A DNA stretch of 64,000 bases from Streptomyces indicus. Its GTDB lineage: Bacteria > Actinomycetota > Actinomycetes > Streptomycetales > Streptomycetaceae. Shown here piece by piece: positions 1 through 7,976 of this stretch. Made by a program: the position numbers and the translations under genes. The stretch covers positions 186,001 through 250,000 of the forward strand of contig NZ_FNFF01000005.1 in assembly GCF_900100315.1 (NCBI RefSeq). Direction: 5' to 3'. The stretch's first letter is position 1. Each line of letters begins with the position of its first letter. The notes beneath the pieces are model-generated. The model did no database searches, had not been told where the DNA came from, and worked only from the letters and a program-made list of their open reading frames with translations.

Positions 1-1037
1 CGGAGATCCGCCGGATCCACGCCTCCAGCGGCACGACGGGCCGTCCGACGGTCGTCGGTTACACCGAGCGCGACCTCGACGTCTGGGCGGATGTGGTCGC
101 CCGCTCGATCCGGGCCGCGGGCGGGCGGCCCGGCCAGATCGTCCATGTGGCGTACGGATACGGCCTGTTCACCGGCGGACTCGGCGCGCATTACGGTGCC
201 GAGCGGCTCGGCTGCACCGTCGTGCCGGCCTCGGGCGGGATGACCGCGCGCCAGGTCCAGCTGATCCAGGACTTCCGCCCCGAGGTCATCATGGTGACGC
301 CCTCGTACATGCTGACGCTGCTCGACGAGTTCGAGCGCCAGGGCATCGACCCGCGCTCCACCTCCCTGAAGACCGGCATCTTCGGCGCCGAGCCGTGGAC
401 CGAGCAGATGCGCGCGGAGATCGAGGAGCGCTTCGCGATCGACGCGGTCGACATCTACGGGCTGTCCGAGGTGATGGGTCCCGGCGTGGCGCAGGAGTGC
501 GTGGAGACCAAGGACGGGCTGCACATCTGGGAGGACCACTTCTATCCGGAGGTGGTGGACCCGCTCACCGGCGAGGTACTGCCGGACGGGGAGCAGGGTG
601 AGCTGGTGTTCACCTCGCTCACCAAGGAGGCGATGCCCGTGATCCGTTACCGGACAAGGGACTTGACCCGTCTGCTGCCTGGTACGGCGCGGGTGTTCCG
701 GCGGATGGAGAAGATCACCGGCCGCAGCGACGACATGGTGATTCTGCGCGGCGTGAACCTCTTCCCGACGCAGATCGAGGAAATCGTCCTGCGCACGCCG
801 GGCGTGGCCCCGCACTTCCAGCTGCGCCTCACCCGCGAGGGCCGCCTCGACGCCCTGACCGTACGGGCCGAGGCCCGCGCCGACGCCACCGGAGACGAGC
901 GCACCGCGGCGGCGCACGCGATCGCGCAGGCCGTGAAGGACGGTGTGGGGGTCTCCGTGCGCGTGGAGATCGTGGACCCGGAGACCCTGGAGCGCTCGGT
1001 GGGCAAGATCCGGCGGATCGTGGACGAACGGGACTGA
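1..1037 (+). CDS. paaK: Phenylacetate--CoA ligase, C-terminal part (cut by window start)
   Basis: An adenylate-forming enzyme that activates phenylacetate (or a related aryl acid) to its CoA thioester with ATP. The window opens inside the gene; the frame is open from base 3 and about 344 codons are visible. The ATP-binding loop SSGTTGRPT lies almost at the edge, followed by YGLSEVMGPG, the YRTRDL motif and GRSDDMVILRGVN, an order typical of PaaK. The C-terminal lobe ends GKIRRIVDERD. A full PaaK has about 430 residues, so roughly 80 to 90 are missing upstream. The exact substrate cannot be read from the sequence; other PaaK-family aryl-CoA ligases remain possible. The next gene starts 83 bases downstream on the same strand. 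Confidence 0.9.
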   Translation, partial: EIRRIHASSGTTGRPTVVGYTERDLDVWADVVARSIRAAGGRPGQIVHVAYGYGLFTGGLGAHYGAERLGCTVVPASGGMTARQVQLIQDFRPEVIMVTPSYMLTLLDEFERQGIDPRSTSLKTGIFGAEPWTEQMRAEIEERFAIDAVDIYGLSEVMGPGVAQECVETKDGLHIWEDHFYPEVVDPLTGEVLPDGEQGELVFTSLTKEAMPVIRYRTRDLTRLLPGTARVFRRMEKITGRSDDMVILRGVNLFPTQIEEIVLRTPGVAPHFQLRLTREGRLDALTVRAEARADATGDERTAAAHAIAQAVKDGVGVSVRVEIVDPETLERSVGKIRRIVDERD

Positions 1038-1120
1038 GCGGCCCTGGCCTGCCACCGATGCGGCCGGTGTCCCGCGCGGGGCACCCGCCGCGTCCGCCCG
1101 ACGCTATACGCTGCGGACCC

Positions 1121-2236
1121 GTGACCGGTATCGATCTTGCGAACGGGATAGTCGGAGCAGTCCTCGGCATCCTCTTCGCGACTCTGTTCCAACAGCCGCT
1201 CCAGGACGCCTGGTTCAAGCTCCGCCGCCGTGCCGCGGCCAGGCTGCGGCGGCTGCCGGTCGGCGAGGACGGCGTGCCGCTGTCCACGTGGTCGACGTTC
1301 GCCATCGGCCCGCTGCACACCTCCGCCCTCATCGTCGAGGGCGACGGCGAACAGGCCATCACCCCGGACGCGGTCCGCGTCCAGGTCCTCGAAGGAGAGG
1401 TGGACCTGCCGCCGGACATGGTGCCGTGGCGCGAGGAGATCGAGCGCACGGAGCAGCAGGCGGAGGTCTCCGGCACGCGCGTCCGCATCTGGAACGGTCC
1501 CCGGTACGCCGTGGAAGGCCTGGAGATCTCCCGTACGAGCCTGGAGGAGCACCCGGACATCAGCCTCCGGCTGCGTCCCACCGACTACTTCACCTTCCTC
1601 GCGGCCCAGCAGCTCGACCGCAGGCTGCCCGACGGCACCACCCCGCGCGACCGCTACCTCGACCCCGACCGCCCGCTGACGGCCCCGGCCTTCCTCCAGT
1701 GCAGCTTCGGCATCAACGTGGCCGTGGTCACCTCCGACCACCTGCTCGTCGTCAGCCGGCGAGCCGACACCGTGCGCATGGCACCCGGTCTGTGGGGCGC
1801 CTCGGTGAACGAGGGCCTCTCGCGCCACATAGACTCCGCGGGCCGCACGGCGCCCGACCTGTACGAGGTGGCGCGACGGGGCATGCGCGAGGAGCTGTCG
1901 GTGCAGCCGCACGAGTACACGCTCACGCTGCTCGCCTTCGTGCTCGACGTGGAACGGCGCCAGTGGAGCGCGCACTTCACCGCACACCTCACCGGTCTGA
2001 ACGGCGAGGGCCTGCGTGCCCGCATCTCGCGCGGTGTGGCCGACCGGTGGGAGCACCAGAGCATCGAGTACGTGCCGTTCCGCCCGTCCGCGGTCATCCG
2101 CGAGCTGCTGCGGCCCGACCGGGTGCGCCACTGGGCGCCGGTCGCCCCCGCCCTGTTCCACCTCGCCCTGGTCCACACCCACGGCCGAGGGGCCGTGGAG
2201 CGCGCCGAGGCGAGTGCGGTCCGTCGGCTGCGCTGA
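1121..2236 (+). CDS. Membrane-anchored Nudix-like hypothetical protein
   Basis: A 371-residue protein of unknown role. I chose the GTG at 1121 because the product then opens with a hydrophobic segment (NGIVGAVLGILFATLF), followed by a basic stretch (KLRRRAAARLRRL) that would face the cytoplasm. The C-terminal half looks like a Nudix fold: a glycine-rich stretch (GLWGASVNEG) leads into a helix ARRGMREELSV that resembles the REXXEE core of the Nudix box, but the spacing is loose and I cannot be sure it is catalytic. An ATG at 1058 would give a longer product without a clear benefit. It converges on the TetR gene and shares a hairpin with it. Function not recognised. Confidence 0.7.
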   Translation: MTGIDLANGIVGAVLGILFATLFQQPLQDAWFKLRRRAAARLRRLPVGEDGVPLSTWSTFAIGPLHTSALIVEGDGEQAITPDAVRVQVLEGEVDLPPDMVPWREEIERTEQQAEVSGTRVRIWNGPRYAVEGLEISRTSLEEHPDISLRLRPTDYFTFLAAQQLDRRLPDGTTPRDRYLDPDRPLTAPAFLQCSFGINVAVVTSDHLLVVSRRADTVRMAPGLWGASVNEGLSRHIDSAGRTAPDLYEVARRGMREELSVQPHEYTLTLLAFVLDVERRQWSAHFTAHLTGLNGEGLRARISRGVADRWEHQSIEYVPFRPSAVIRELLRPDRVRHWAPVAPALFHLALVHTHGRGAVERAEASAVRRLR

Positions 2237-2261
2237 CGCGGGCGGATTACCCAGCGTCAGC
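2232..2261. terminator. Bidirectional hairpin between convergent genes
   Basis: A perfect 8-bp inverted repeat (GCTGACGC, 14-nt loop, GCGTCAGC) spans the stop codons of both convergent genes. No T-run follows. The position suits a shared terminator in a high-GC genome. Confidence 0.55.
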
Positions 2262-2958
2262 CGGCCGCACCGGCCGCCCGCACCTCGAGCGCCGCCAGGA
2301 ACAACCCCAGCGCCGTCTCGAAAGAGCTCTCCCCCATCAGCGGCAACTGGCCGCGCACCTGCGCCAGTCGGGGATGCGTGGCGGACGGCAGCGCCTGGTA
2401 CGCATCCGCCCACGCCCGCGTGTCGGCGCCCCTGCGCTCGGGCGCGAGCGCGAGATGGGCGGCGTCCAGGGCCGCGTGGCCGAGCACCGTGTCGATGAAG
2501 GCCGCGTAGTTCCGTACGGCGTCCGCCTCGTCGAAACCGCCCTCCAGCATCAGGCCGATCCCGGTGTCCACGGCCCGGAACTCGTGCGGCCGACGGGTCA
2601 CGCGGTACGCGGCCAGGGCGGCGATCCTCGGATGCCTGCTGTAGCCCGCGTACACCCGGCGGGCCATCGCACGCAGCCCGTCCAGCCAGTCCCCTTCCGG
2701 TACGAAGCCCTCCATGGACTCGCCGATGATCCGGTCCGCGACGGCGAGCAGCAGGTCGTCCGTGTCGTGGAAGTAGCGGTAGAGCGCGCTCGGATCGCAG
2801 CCGAGCGCGGCACCGAGCCGGCGCACGCTGAGCGCCTCGGCCCCGTGCTCCCCGGCGAGCCGCAGCGCACAGTCGACGATCAGCTCTTCGGTGAGCACCG
2901 TGCCCGCCTTGGTCGGCCGCCGCCTGCGCCGCTCCACCGGCACCCGTCCCGCAGTCAT
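2257..2958 (-). CDS. TetR family transcriptional regulator
   Basis: A 233-residue one-component repressor. After a basic leader, residues about 20 to 70 form the TetR helix-turn-helix, with the recognition region LGAALGCDPSALYRYFHDTDDLL typical of the family when read in two parts: a scaffold ending LGC and the helix DPSALYRYF. The rest is an all-helical ligand-binding domain with no recognisable specificity. It is divergent from the APC permease at 3120, and a GTCAA-N5-TTGAC palindrome lies in the shared promoter region, so it probably represses the permease/amidohydrolase genes and itself. That link is inference from layout. Confidence 0.88.
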   Translation of the reverse strand: MTAGRVPVERRRRRPTKAGTVLTEELIVDCALRLAGEHGAEALSVRRLGAALGCDPSALYRYFHDTDDLLLAVADRIIGESMEGFVPEGDWLDGLRAMARRVYAGYSRHPRIAALAAYRVTRRPHEFRAVDTGIGLMLEGGFDEADAVRNYAAFIDTVLGHAALDAAHLALAPERRGADTRAWADAYQALPSATHPRLAQVRGQLPLMGESSFETALGLFLAALEVRAAGAAG

Positions 2959-3011
2959 CCCGGCCCCTCCCCGGCGCCGATGAGCGCCCGCGTCCTCCCT
3001 GACGCCCTTAT

Positions 3012-3026
3012 GTCAACACCATTGAC
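3012..3026. promoter_or_regulatory. Candidate TetR operator
   Basis: A perfect palindrome GTCAA-CACCA-TTGAC sits between the divergent TetR gene and the permease, about 95 bases upstream of the permease start. The right arm overlaps a TTGACG that could be a -35 element. Assigned to the adjacent TetR by position only. Confidence 0.5.
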
Positions 3027-3119
3027 GCAATGTTGGCAAGGCTGTTGGCTCATCGCCTCCGCTCGGCTCGTGCATCACTCCCTGTCCCGCACCCCTGCCT
3101 CGGCCTGAGGAGCTCAACG

Positions 3120-4607
3120 ATGAACAGCTCTCCGCCCCTTGCCGCACCCCCGCGGCTGCGCCGCTCACTCGGCGTCATCGACGGCGTCGCCCTCGCGGCG
3201 TCCAGCACCGCCGCCACCACCAGCGTGGGCATCGGGATGGGCGCGCTCGCCGCGACCGTCGGACTGCACGCGCCAGCGATCCTCCTGGTCGCCTTCCTGC
3301 CGATCCTCGGCATCGCCACCGCGTACGCCCGGCTCAACCGCTCCGAGCCCAACATGGGCAGCGGCTATGTGTGGGTGGGCAAGTCGCTCGGCCCCTGGCT
3401 CGGCTTCCTGACGGGCTGGTTCACGCTCGTCGGCACGGTGATCTTCATGGCGTACACGAGTGCGGTGACCGGCTCGGTGGTGCTTCAGTTCGCGAACAAG
3501 GCCGGTCTGCACGACCTGTTCGGTCTGCGGCTCGATCCCAACTCCACGGCGCTGAGCACGGTGCTCGGTCTGTTCGTCCTGGTGGCCGTGACCGTCACGG
3601 CCGTCACCGGCGTCCGGCACGCCACCCGCTTCCAGACCTGGCTGCTCGTCTTCGAGTACGCCGTGCTCCTGGTGTTCTGCGGCTGGGCGATCGTCACCGG
3701 TGACCACGGCTTCGCCTGGTCGTGGTTCGATCCGTTCGCGATCGGCGACGGCACGGCCTTCGCGCAGGGGCTGGTGCTCGCGGTGTTCTTCTTCTGGGGC
3801 TGGGACGCGGCGTTCAGCGTCACGGAGGAGACCAAGGACACCCGGGATGTGGGACGGGGCGGTTTCATCGCCCTGTTCACGATGCTGGCTCTCTTCCTGT
3901 ACGGGTCGGTGGCCTTCCAGCGCGAGATGTCGCTGCCCGAACTGATCGAGCAGGGGCCGCAGGGGCTGACGTATCTGGGCGAGAAGCTGGCCGCCGAGCC
4001 GTGGGCGACCCTGCCGCTCCTCGCGCTGATGTGCTCGGCCGTGGCCTCCCTCCAGTCCAGTGTCATCCCGACCGCGCGCGGTCTGCACGCGATGGGCCGC
4101 GACCGCACGATGGGCCCGCTGTGGACGCGGATCAGTCCGCGCTACGGGTCGCCGGCCGCCGGTACCGTCGCCGTCATGGCGGTCGCCGCGCTCATGGCCC
4201 TGCTCGCCCTGGCCATCCCGAAGCTCAACGAGATGATCCTCGCCGCGGTCAACTCCATCGGTCTGATCGTGGCCCTCTACTACGGCCTCACCGCGCTCGC
4301 CTGCGCCGTCCGCTTCCGCGCCGACCTGCGCGCAGCGCCGGCCCGCGCCGTCCGCTCCGTGCTCGCCCCCGGCCTGTCCGGGCTCGCGCTGCTCGGCATC
4401 GGCGGCTACCTCGCCCACTCCTACGCCACGATGAGCGACCACTTCGAACTGAGCCCGGACAACGGCTGGTTCATGCTCGCCGTGCCGGCCGGTGTCGTGC
4501 TCTCCGGCCTGGTGATGGCCGCGTGGGCGAAGTACCGCCGGCGCTCTGCGTACTTCGACCGCGGCGGCTTCTCGCTCGCCGCCCCCGAACCCCCGTCAGC
4601 CCTCTGA
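3120..4607 (+). CDS. APC family amino acid / amine permease
   Basis: A 495-residue integral membrane transporter of the amino acid-polyamine-organocation superfamily, importing an amino acid, amine or similar solute. About 12 hydrophobic segments are visible. The N-terminus LGVIDGVALAASSTAATTSVG is a broken TM1 with small residues, as in APC transporters, and the E-N/S-N-M-G-S-G region (EPNMGSGYVWVGK) follows TM2. The ATG at 3120 was chosen over an in-frame start at 3030 because it has a GAGGAG ribosome binding site 8 bases upstream. It is followed after 66 bases by the amidohydrolase, suggesting that the pair takes up and hydrolyses a related compound. The substrate cannot be inferred. Confidence 0.88.
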   Translation: MNSSPPLAAPPRLRRSLGVIDGVALAASSTAATTSVGIGMGALAATVGLHAPAILLVAFLPILGIATAYARLNRSEPNMGSGYVWVGKSLGPWLGFLTGWFTLVGTVIFMAYTSAVTGSVVLQFANKAGLHDLFGLRLDPNSTALSTVLGLFVLVAVTVTAVTGVRHATRFQTWLLVFEYAVLLVFCGWAIVTGDHGFAWSWFDPFAIGDGTAFAQGLVLAVFFFWGWDAAFSVTEETKDTRDVGRGGFIALFTMLALFLYGSVAFQREMSLPELIEQGPQGLTYLGEKLAAEPWATLPLLALMCSAVASLQSSVIPTARGLHAMGRDRTMGPLWTRISPRYGSPAAGTVAVMAVAALMALLALAIPKLNEMILAAVNSIGLIVALYYGLTALACAVRFRADLRAAPARAVRSVLAPGLSGLALLGIGGYLAHSYATMSDHFELSPDNGWFMLAVPAGVVLSGLVMAAWAKYRRRSAYFDRGGFSLAAPEPPSAL

Positions 4608-4673
4608 TCGCACGGCCGGCACACCGCGCCGCGCCTCCACCACCGCACCGTTCGACTACGCAAGGAGTTCCGC

Positions 4674-6311
4674 ATGCACGCCGATCTGGTCTTCACCGGC
4701 GGCCCCGCCCACACCCTCTCCCCCGCCCGTACGCGGGCCACGTCCGTGGCGGTACGGGGCGAGCGGATCGTCGCCGTCGGGCACGACGAGGTGCGCGAGC
4801 TGATCGGCCCGGGCACCGAAGTCGTGGATCTCCGGGGCAAGTTGCTGATCCCGGGCTTCCAGGACGCGCATGTGCACCCGGTCGGCGGCGGGATCGAGCT
4901 CGGGCAGTGCGATCTGAGCGGCGCCACCACGCCGGAGGAGTACCGCCGCCGGATCCGCGCCTACGCCGAAGCGCACCCGGAGGCCGAGTGGATCACGGGC
5001 GGGGGCTGGGCGATGGAGGCCTTCCCCGGCGGTCTGCCCACGGCCGCCGAACTGGACGCGCTCGTGCCGGACCGCCCGGTGTATCTGACCAACCGCGACC
5101 ACCACGGCGCCTGGGTCAACTCCGTCGCCCTGCGCCGCGCGGGCCTCGACGCCCGTACGCCCGACCCCGCCGACGGCCGGATCGAGCGCGACGCCGACGG
5201 TGCGCCCATGGGCATGCTCCAGGAAGGCGCGGCCAACCTCGTGGGCCGGCTGCTGCCGGAACTCACCGCGGAGGAGACGATCGCGGGTCTGCTGCGCGCG
5301 CAGGAGCTGCTGCACTCGCTCGGCGTCACCGCCTGGCAGGACGCGCTCCTCGGCGAGCTCGGCAACCTCAAGGACCCGACGCCCGCGTATCTCACCACGG
5401 CCGCCGACGGCCGCCTGACCGCGCGGGTGGTCGGCGCGCTGTGGTGGGACCGGGCGCGCGGCATCGAGCAGATCGACGAACTGCTCGCGCGGCGCGCGGC
5501 GGGGACGGTGGGCCGGCTGCGCTGCACGAGCGTGAAGATCATGCAGGACGGCATCGCCGAGAACCACACGGCCGCCCTGCTCACGCCTTACCTGGACGGC
5601 TGCGGCTGCACCTCGGACAACAGCGGGATCAGCTTCGTACCGCCCGAGGAGCTGCGGAAGTACGTGACGGCCCTGGACGCGCAGGGGTTCCAGGTGCACT
5701 TCCACGCGCTCGGCGACCGCGCGGTCCGTGAGGCGCTCGACGCGGTGGCGGCGGCGCGCGAGGCCAACGGCTTCTCGGATACGCGGCCGCATCTCGCCCA
5801 CCTCCAGGTGGTGCACCCCCAGGACGTGCCGCGCTTCCGCGCCCTGGGCGCGAGCGCCAACGTGCAGGCACTGTGGGCCGCGCACGAGCCGCAGATGGAC
5901 GAGCTGACGATCCCGTTCCTCGGCGCGGAGCGCTCGGCACACCAGTATCCGTTCGGCGACCTGCTGCGCTCCGGTGCCGTGCTCGCGGCCGGCAGCGACT
6001 GGCCGGTCAGCAGCCCCGACCCGGTCCAGGCCCTGCACGTCGCGGTCAACCGGCGGCTGCCCGAAGCACCCGAGGGGACCCCGGTGTTCCTGCCGGAGCA
6101 GCGCATAGACCTGGGCGCGGCGCTGGCGGCGTACACGGCGGGCACCGCGTATGCGAACCATCTCGACCACGAGACGGGGACGATCGCGCCCGGGTATCTG
6201 GCGGATCTGGTGGTCCTGGACCGCGATCCCTTCGACGGCCCCGCGGAGGAGATCTGCTCGACGGGGGTGGAGCAGACGTTCGTGGGGGGCGCGCGGGTCT
6301 TCGCCCGCTAG
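4674..6311 (+). CDS. Amidohydrolase family protein (YtcJ-like)
   Basis: A 545-residue cytoplasmic metal-dependent hydrolase of the amidohydrolase_3 (YtcJ / NfdA-like) group. Visible features are an N-terminal beta-sandwich strand, the metal motif QDAHVHP near residue 65, a VKIMQDGI strand around residue 285, FHALGDRA near residue 345, and SDWPVSSPDP near residue 445 holding the catalytic Asp. The C-terminal segment (TIAPGYLADLVVLDRDP) closes the sandwich. AAGGAG stands 7 bases before the ATG. Family members hydrolyse N-formyl or amide bonds. Pairing with the permease suggests catabolism of an imported amide, but this is inference. Confidence 0.88.
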   Translation: MHADLVFTGGPAHTLSPARTRATSVAVRGERIVAVGHDEVRELIGPGTEVVDLRGKLLIPGFQDAHVHPVGGGIELGQCDLSGATTPEEYRRRIRAYAEAHPEAEWITGGGWAMEAFPGGLPTAAELDALVPDRPVYLTNRDHHGAWVNSVALRRAGLDARTPDPADGRIERDADGAPMGMLQEGAANLVGRLLPELTAEETIAGLLRAQELLHSLGVTAWQDALLGELGNLKDPTPAYLTTAADGRLTARVVGALWWDRARGIEQIDELLARRAAGTVGRLRCTSVKIMQDGIAENHTAALLTPYLDGCGCTSDNSGISFVPPEELRKYVTALDAQGFQVHFHALGDRAVREALDAVAAAREANGFSDTRPHLAHLQVVHPQDVPRFRALGASANVQALWAAHEPQMDELTIPFLGAERSAHQYPFGDLLRSGAVLAAGSDWPVSSPDPVQALHVAVNRRLPEAPEGTPVFLPEQRIDLGAALAAYTAGTAYANHLDHETGTIAPGYLADLVVLDRDPFDGPAEEICSTGVEQTFVGGARVFAR

Positions 6312-6365
6312 GGCGGCGCGAGCGGCAGGCCCGAGCGGCACCGCCGGTGGCGCGAGCACGCGCGG

Positions 6366-6402
6366 CGGCCCGTCCCTCCGGAGGTACCGGACGGACGGGC
6401 CG
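6366..6402 (+). terminator. Hairpin terminator after the amidohydrolase gene
   Basis: A perfect 10-bp inverted repeat (CGGCCCGTCC / GGACGGGCCG, 17-nt loop) begins 55 bases after the stop codon. It lacks a T-run, as is common in Streptomyces. Confidence 0.65.
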
Positions 6403-6810
6403 CAGGCTTCGTGACACGTCCCCGAGCAGGACGCCTCGCGCATCGGCCGCTCCTCGACTCCGGCCGCACTCACCAGGTGAGGGCAGCGGCATGGCCGGAG
6501 CCCACGCCTATCTCCTGCTGGTACATCCGCTCCTCCACGGGCCACGGGGCGGAGCCTTCTCCGCTGTATAGGCAGCACCATGTCCCGCCCACGAGGAGAA
6601 CCCCGTCGCGCGCGGTGCGCCGCCCGGCGGGGTCCGATCGGATGACGGGGCCTCAGCGGATTCGGCCAATGTGCTGACATGCCGTCAGCGTGCGGGGCGC
6701 CGCCTTGACGATCCGTCAGCGAAGCCGGGTGGGGTGCTCCGGGTGAGGCCTGTTGACGTGGCGTCAGGGTCGGCGGGCCGACCGTCAGAAACCGCTGCGG
6801 TCACGGGCGT
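6403..6810. other. Convergent intergenic region without a recognisable gene
   Basis: About 400 bases between two convergent genes. Open frames here look like background high-GC frames with arginine- and proline-rich translations. The notable content is the group of TGAC-N5-GTCA palindromes at 6643-6766. Confidence 0.6.
6643..6766. repeat. Cluster of four TGAC-N5-GTCA palindromes
   Basis: Copies start at 6643 (TGAC-GGGGC-CTCA, one mismatch), 6675 (TGAC-ATGCC-GTCA), 6706 (TGAC-GATCC-GTCA) and 6754 (TGAC-GTGGC-GTCA). Spacings are 32, 31 and 48 bases, the first three close to three helical turns. The spacers differ while the arms are kept, which is what protein-binding half-sites look like. The same arm and spacing recur at 16337-16349. 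No regulator can be named. Confidence 0.55.
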
Positions 6811-7797
6811 TCATGCCCCGGACTGCTCCCCCGCCGCGGCGTTGACCAGCACTTCTCCCGCCGCCGACCGGAAGTACAGGACCGAGCGGCCCGCCCTGCG
6901 GCGCACCGCGAGTCCCGCGTCGAGCAGCACCTTGAGATGGCGCCCGACCGACCCGAGCCCCTGCCCGGTGAGCGCCACCAGCTGGGAGGTGCTCTTCGGT
7001 GTGTCGAGCAGCACGAGCACGCGGGCGCGGGCAGGCCCGAGCAGCGCGCCGAGCGCTTCGGGGACCTGGGTGCGGCCCGCCTCGGCGAGCGCACCGGAGC
7101 AGGTGTACACGAGCGCGTGCCGGCGGCCGCCGTCGCCCCAGGCGGACCAGCCCGCCTTCACCGTCACCGGCACGAACAGGAGCTGGGTGGCGTCGAGTTG
7201 GCGCGGCGGGTATGGGTGGGCGTTGATGCGCAGCCGGCCGTCGCCGAGCCAGCGCATCCCGGGGCGCAGCCCGTCGAGCGCGGCGGACCAGCCGCCGCGG
7301 CCGAGTTGTGCGGTGCGGGCGGCGATGTCGGCCTCCAGGATCCTGCGCCGCCGCTCCCAGTACGGCCGCACGGCGTGCCGCCAGACCCACTCCAGGAGGT
7401 CGGCGGTGCGCTCGGCCAGGTCGTCGCGCTCCAGGGCGGGCGGCAGCGGACCGCCGTACGAGACCGTCAGATCCGAGCGCGCGGTGGCGGGTTCCGTGGC
7501 CCGGATCACCGCCAGCTCCTGCTCGAACGTCGGCAGCGCCTCGGGGTCCGGGATGGGCGTGAGGTAGTCGGCGTTCCACGCGGGCCCGATGGCCGCCTTG
7601 GCGGTCTGCGCGGTGAGCGGGTCGGCGGCGAGCCGCGCCCGGTAGGCGGGCAGGTGGGCGTCCAGCCAGGAGCGCTCGCCGGGGTGATGCGGCGTGCCGC
7701 GTTCGAGGGCCATGAAGCTCGCGATGGTCTCGGCGAGCGGGGAGACCACGAAGCGGCTGCCGGCGAGGGTGTCGGTGCTGATGAGCCAGAGCCCCAT
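6811..7797 (-). CDS. ArsR-like winged-helix transcriptional regulator
   Basis: A 328-residue regulator of a Streptomyces type with a long N-terminal domain of unknown function and a C-terminal ArsR-like winged helix (about residues 245 to 320). The C-terminal part reads LGPARARVLVLLDTPKST, then SQLVALTGQGLGSVGRHLKVL and a wing AGRSVLYFRSAAG. No metal-binding Cys motif is seen, so it is unlikely to sense metals. The ATG at 7797 was chosen over an upstream start because of the GGAGGGAGG-type site just before it and because the upstream extension translates the CCCGA repeat. It is divergent from the MFS exporter at 7977; the 20-bp palindrome between them is a probable operator. Confidence 0.82.
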   Translation of the reverse strand: MGLWLISTDTLAGSRFVVSPLAETIASFMALERGTPHHPGERSWLDAHLPAYRARLAADPLTAQTAKAAIGPAWNADYLTPIPDPEALPTFEQELAVIRATEPATARSDLTVSYGGPLPPALERDDLAERTADLLEWVWRHAVRPYWERRRRILEADIAARTAQLGRGGWSAALDGLRPGMRWLGDGRLRINAHPYPPRQLDATQLLFVPVTVKAGWSAWGDGGRRHALVYTCSGALAEAGRTQVPEALGALLGPARARVLVLLDTPKSTSQLVALTGQGLGSVGRHLKVLLDAGLAVRRRAGRSVLYFRSAAGEVLVNAAAGEQSGA

Positions 7798-7880
7798 GCC
7801 CTCCGCCTCCCTCCGGCCGCCCGCTCCTGCCCGCCGATGCGCGGCTCCTCCGCGGCCCGCCCGTACACCTCGGCCCGCGG

Positions 7881-7910
7881 CCCGACCCGACCCGACCCGA
7901 CCCGACCCGA
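7881..7910. repeat. (CCCGA)6 pentanucleotide tandem repeat
   Basis: Six exact head-to-tail CCCGA units lie in the divergent promoter region, 84 bases upstream of the ArsR-like gene start and 67 bases upstream of the MFS start. Pure short tandem repeats of this length are prone to slippage and could change promoter spacing. Confidence 0.9.
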
Positions 7911-7918
7911 CCACCGAG

Positions 7919-7938
7919 GTTTCGCACCAGCGCGAAAC
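7919..7938. promoter_or_regulatory. Candidate operator of the ArsR-like regulator
   Basis: A perfect palindrome GTTTCGC-N6-GCGAAAC, AT-richer than its surroundings, stands 39 bases before the MFS start. Its location between the regulator and the exporter supports a role as an operator; binding is inferred. Confidence 0.6.
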
Positions 7939-7976
7939 ATTAACGCCCGCAGGCCACCGCCCGCACACACTCCCCC

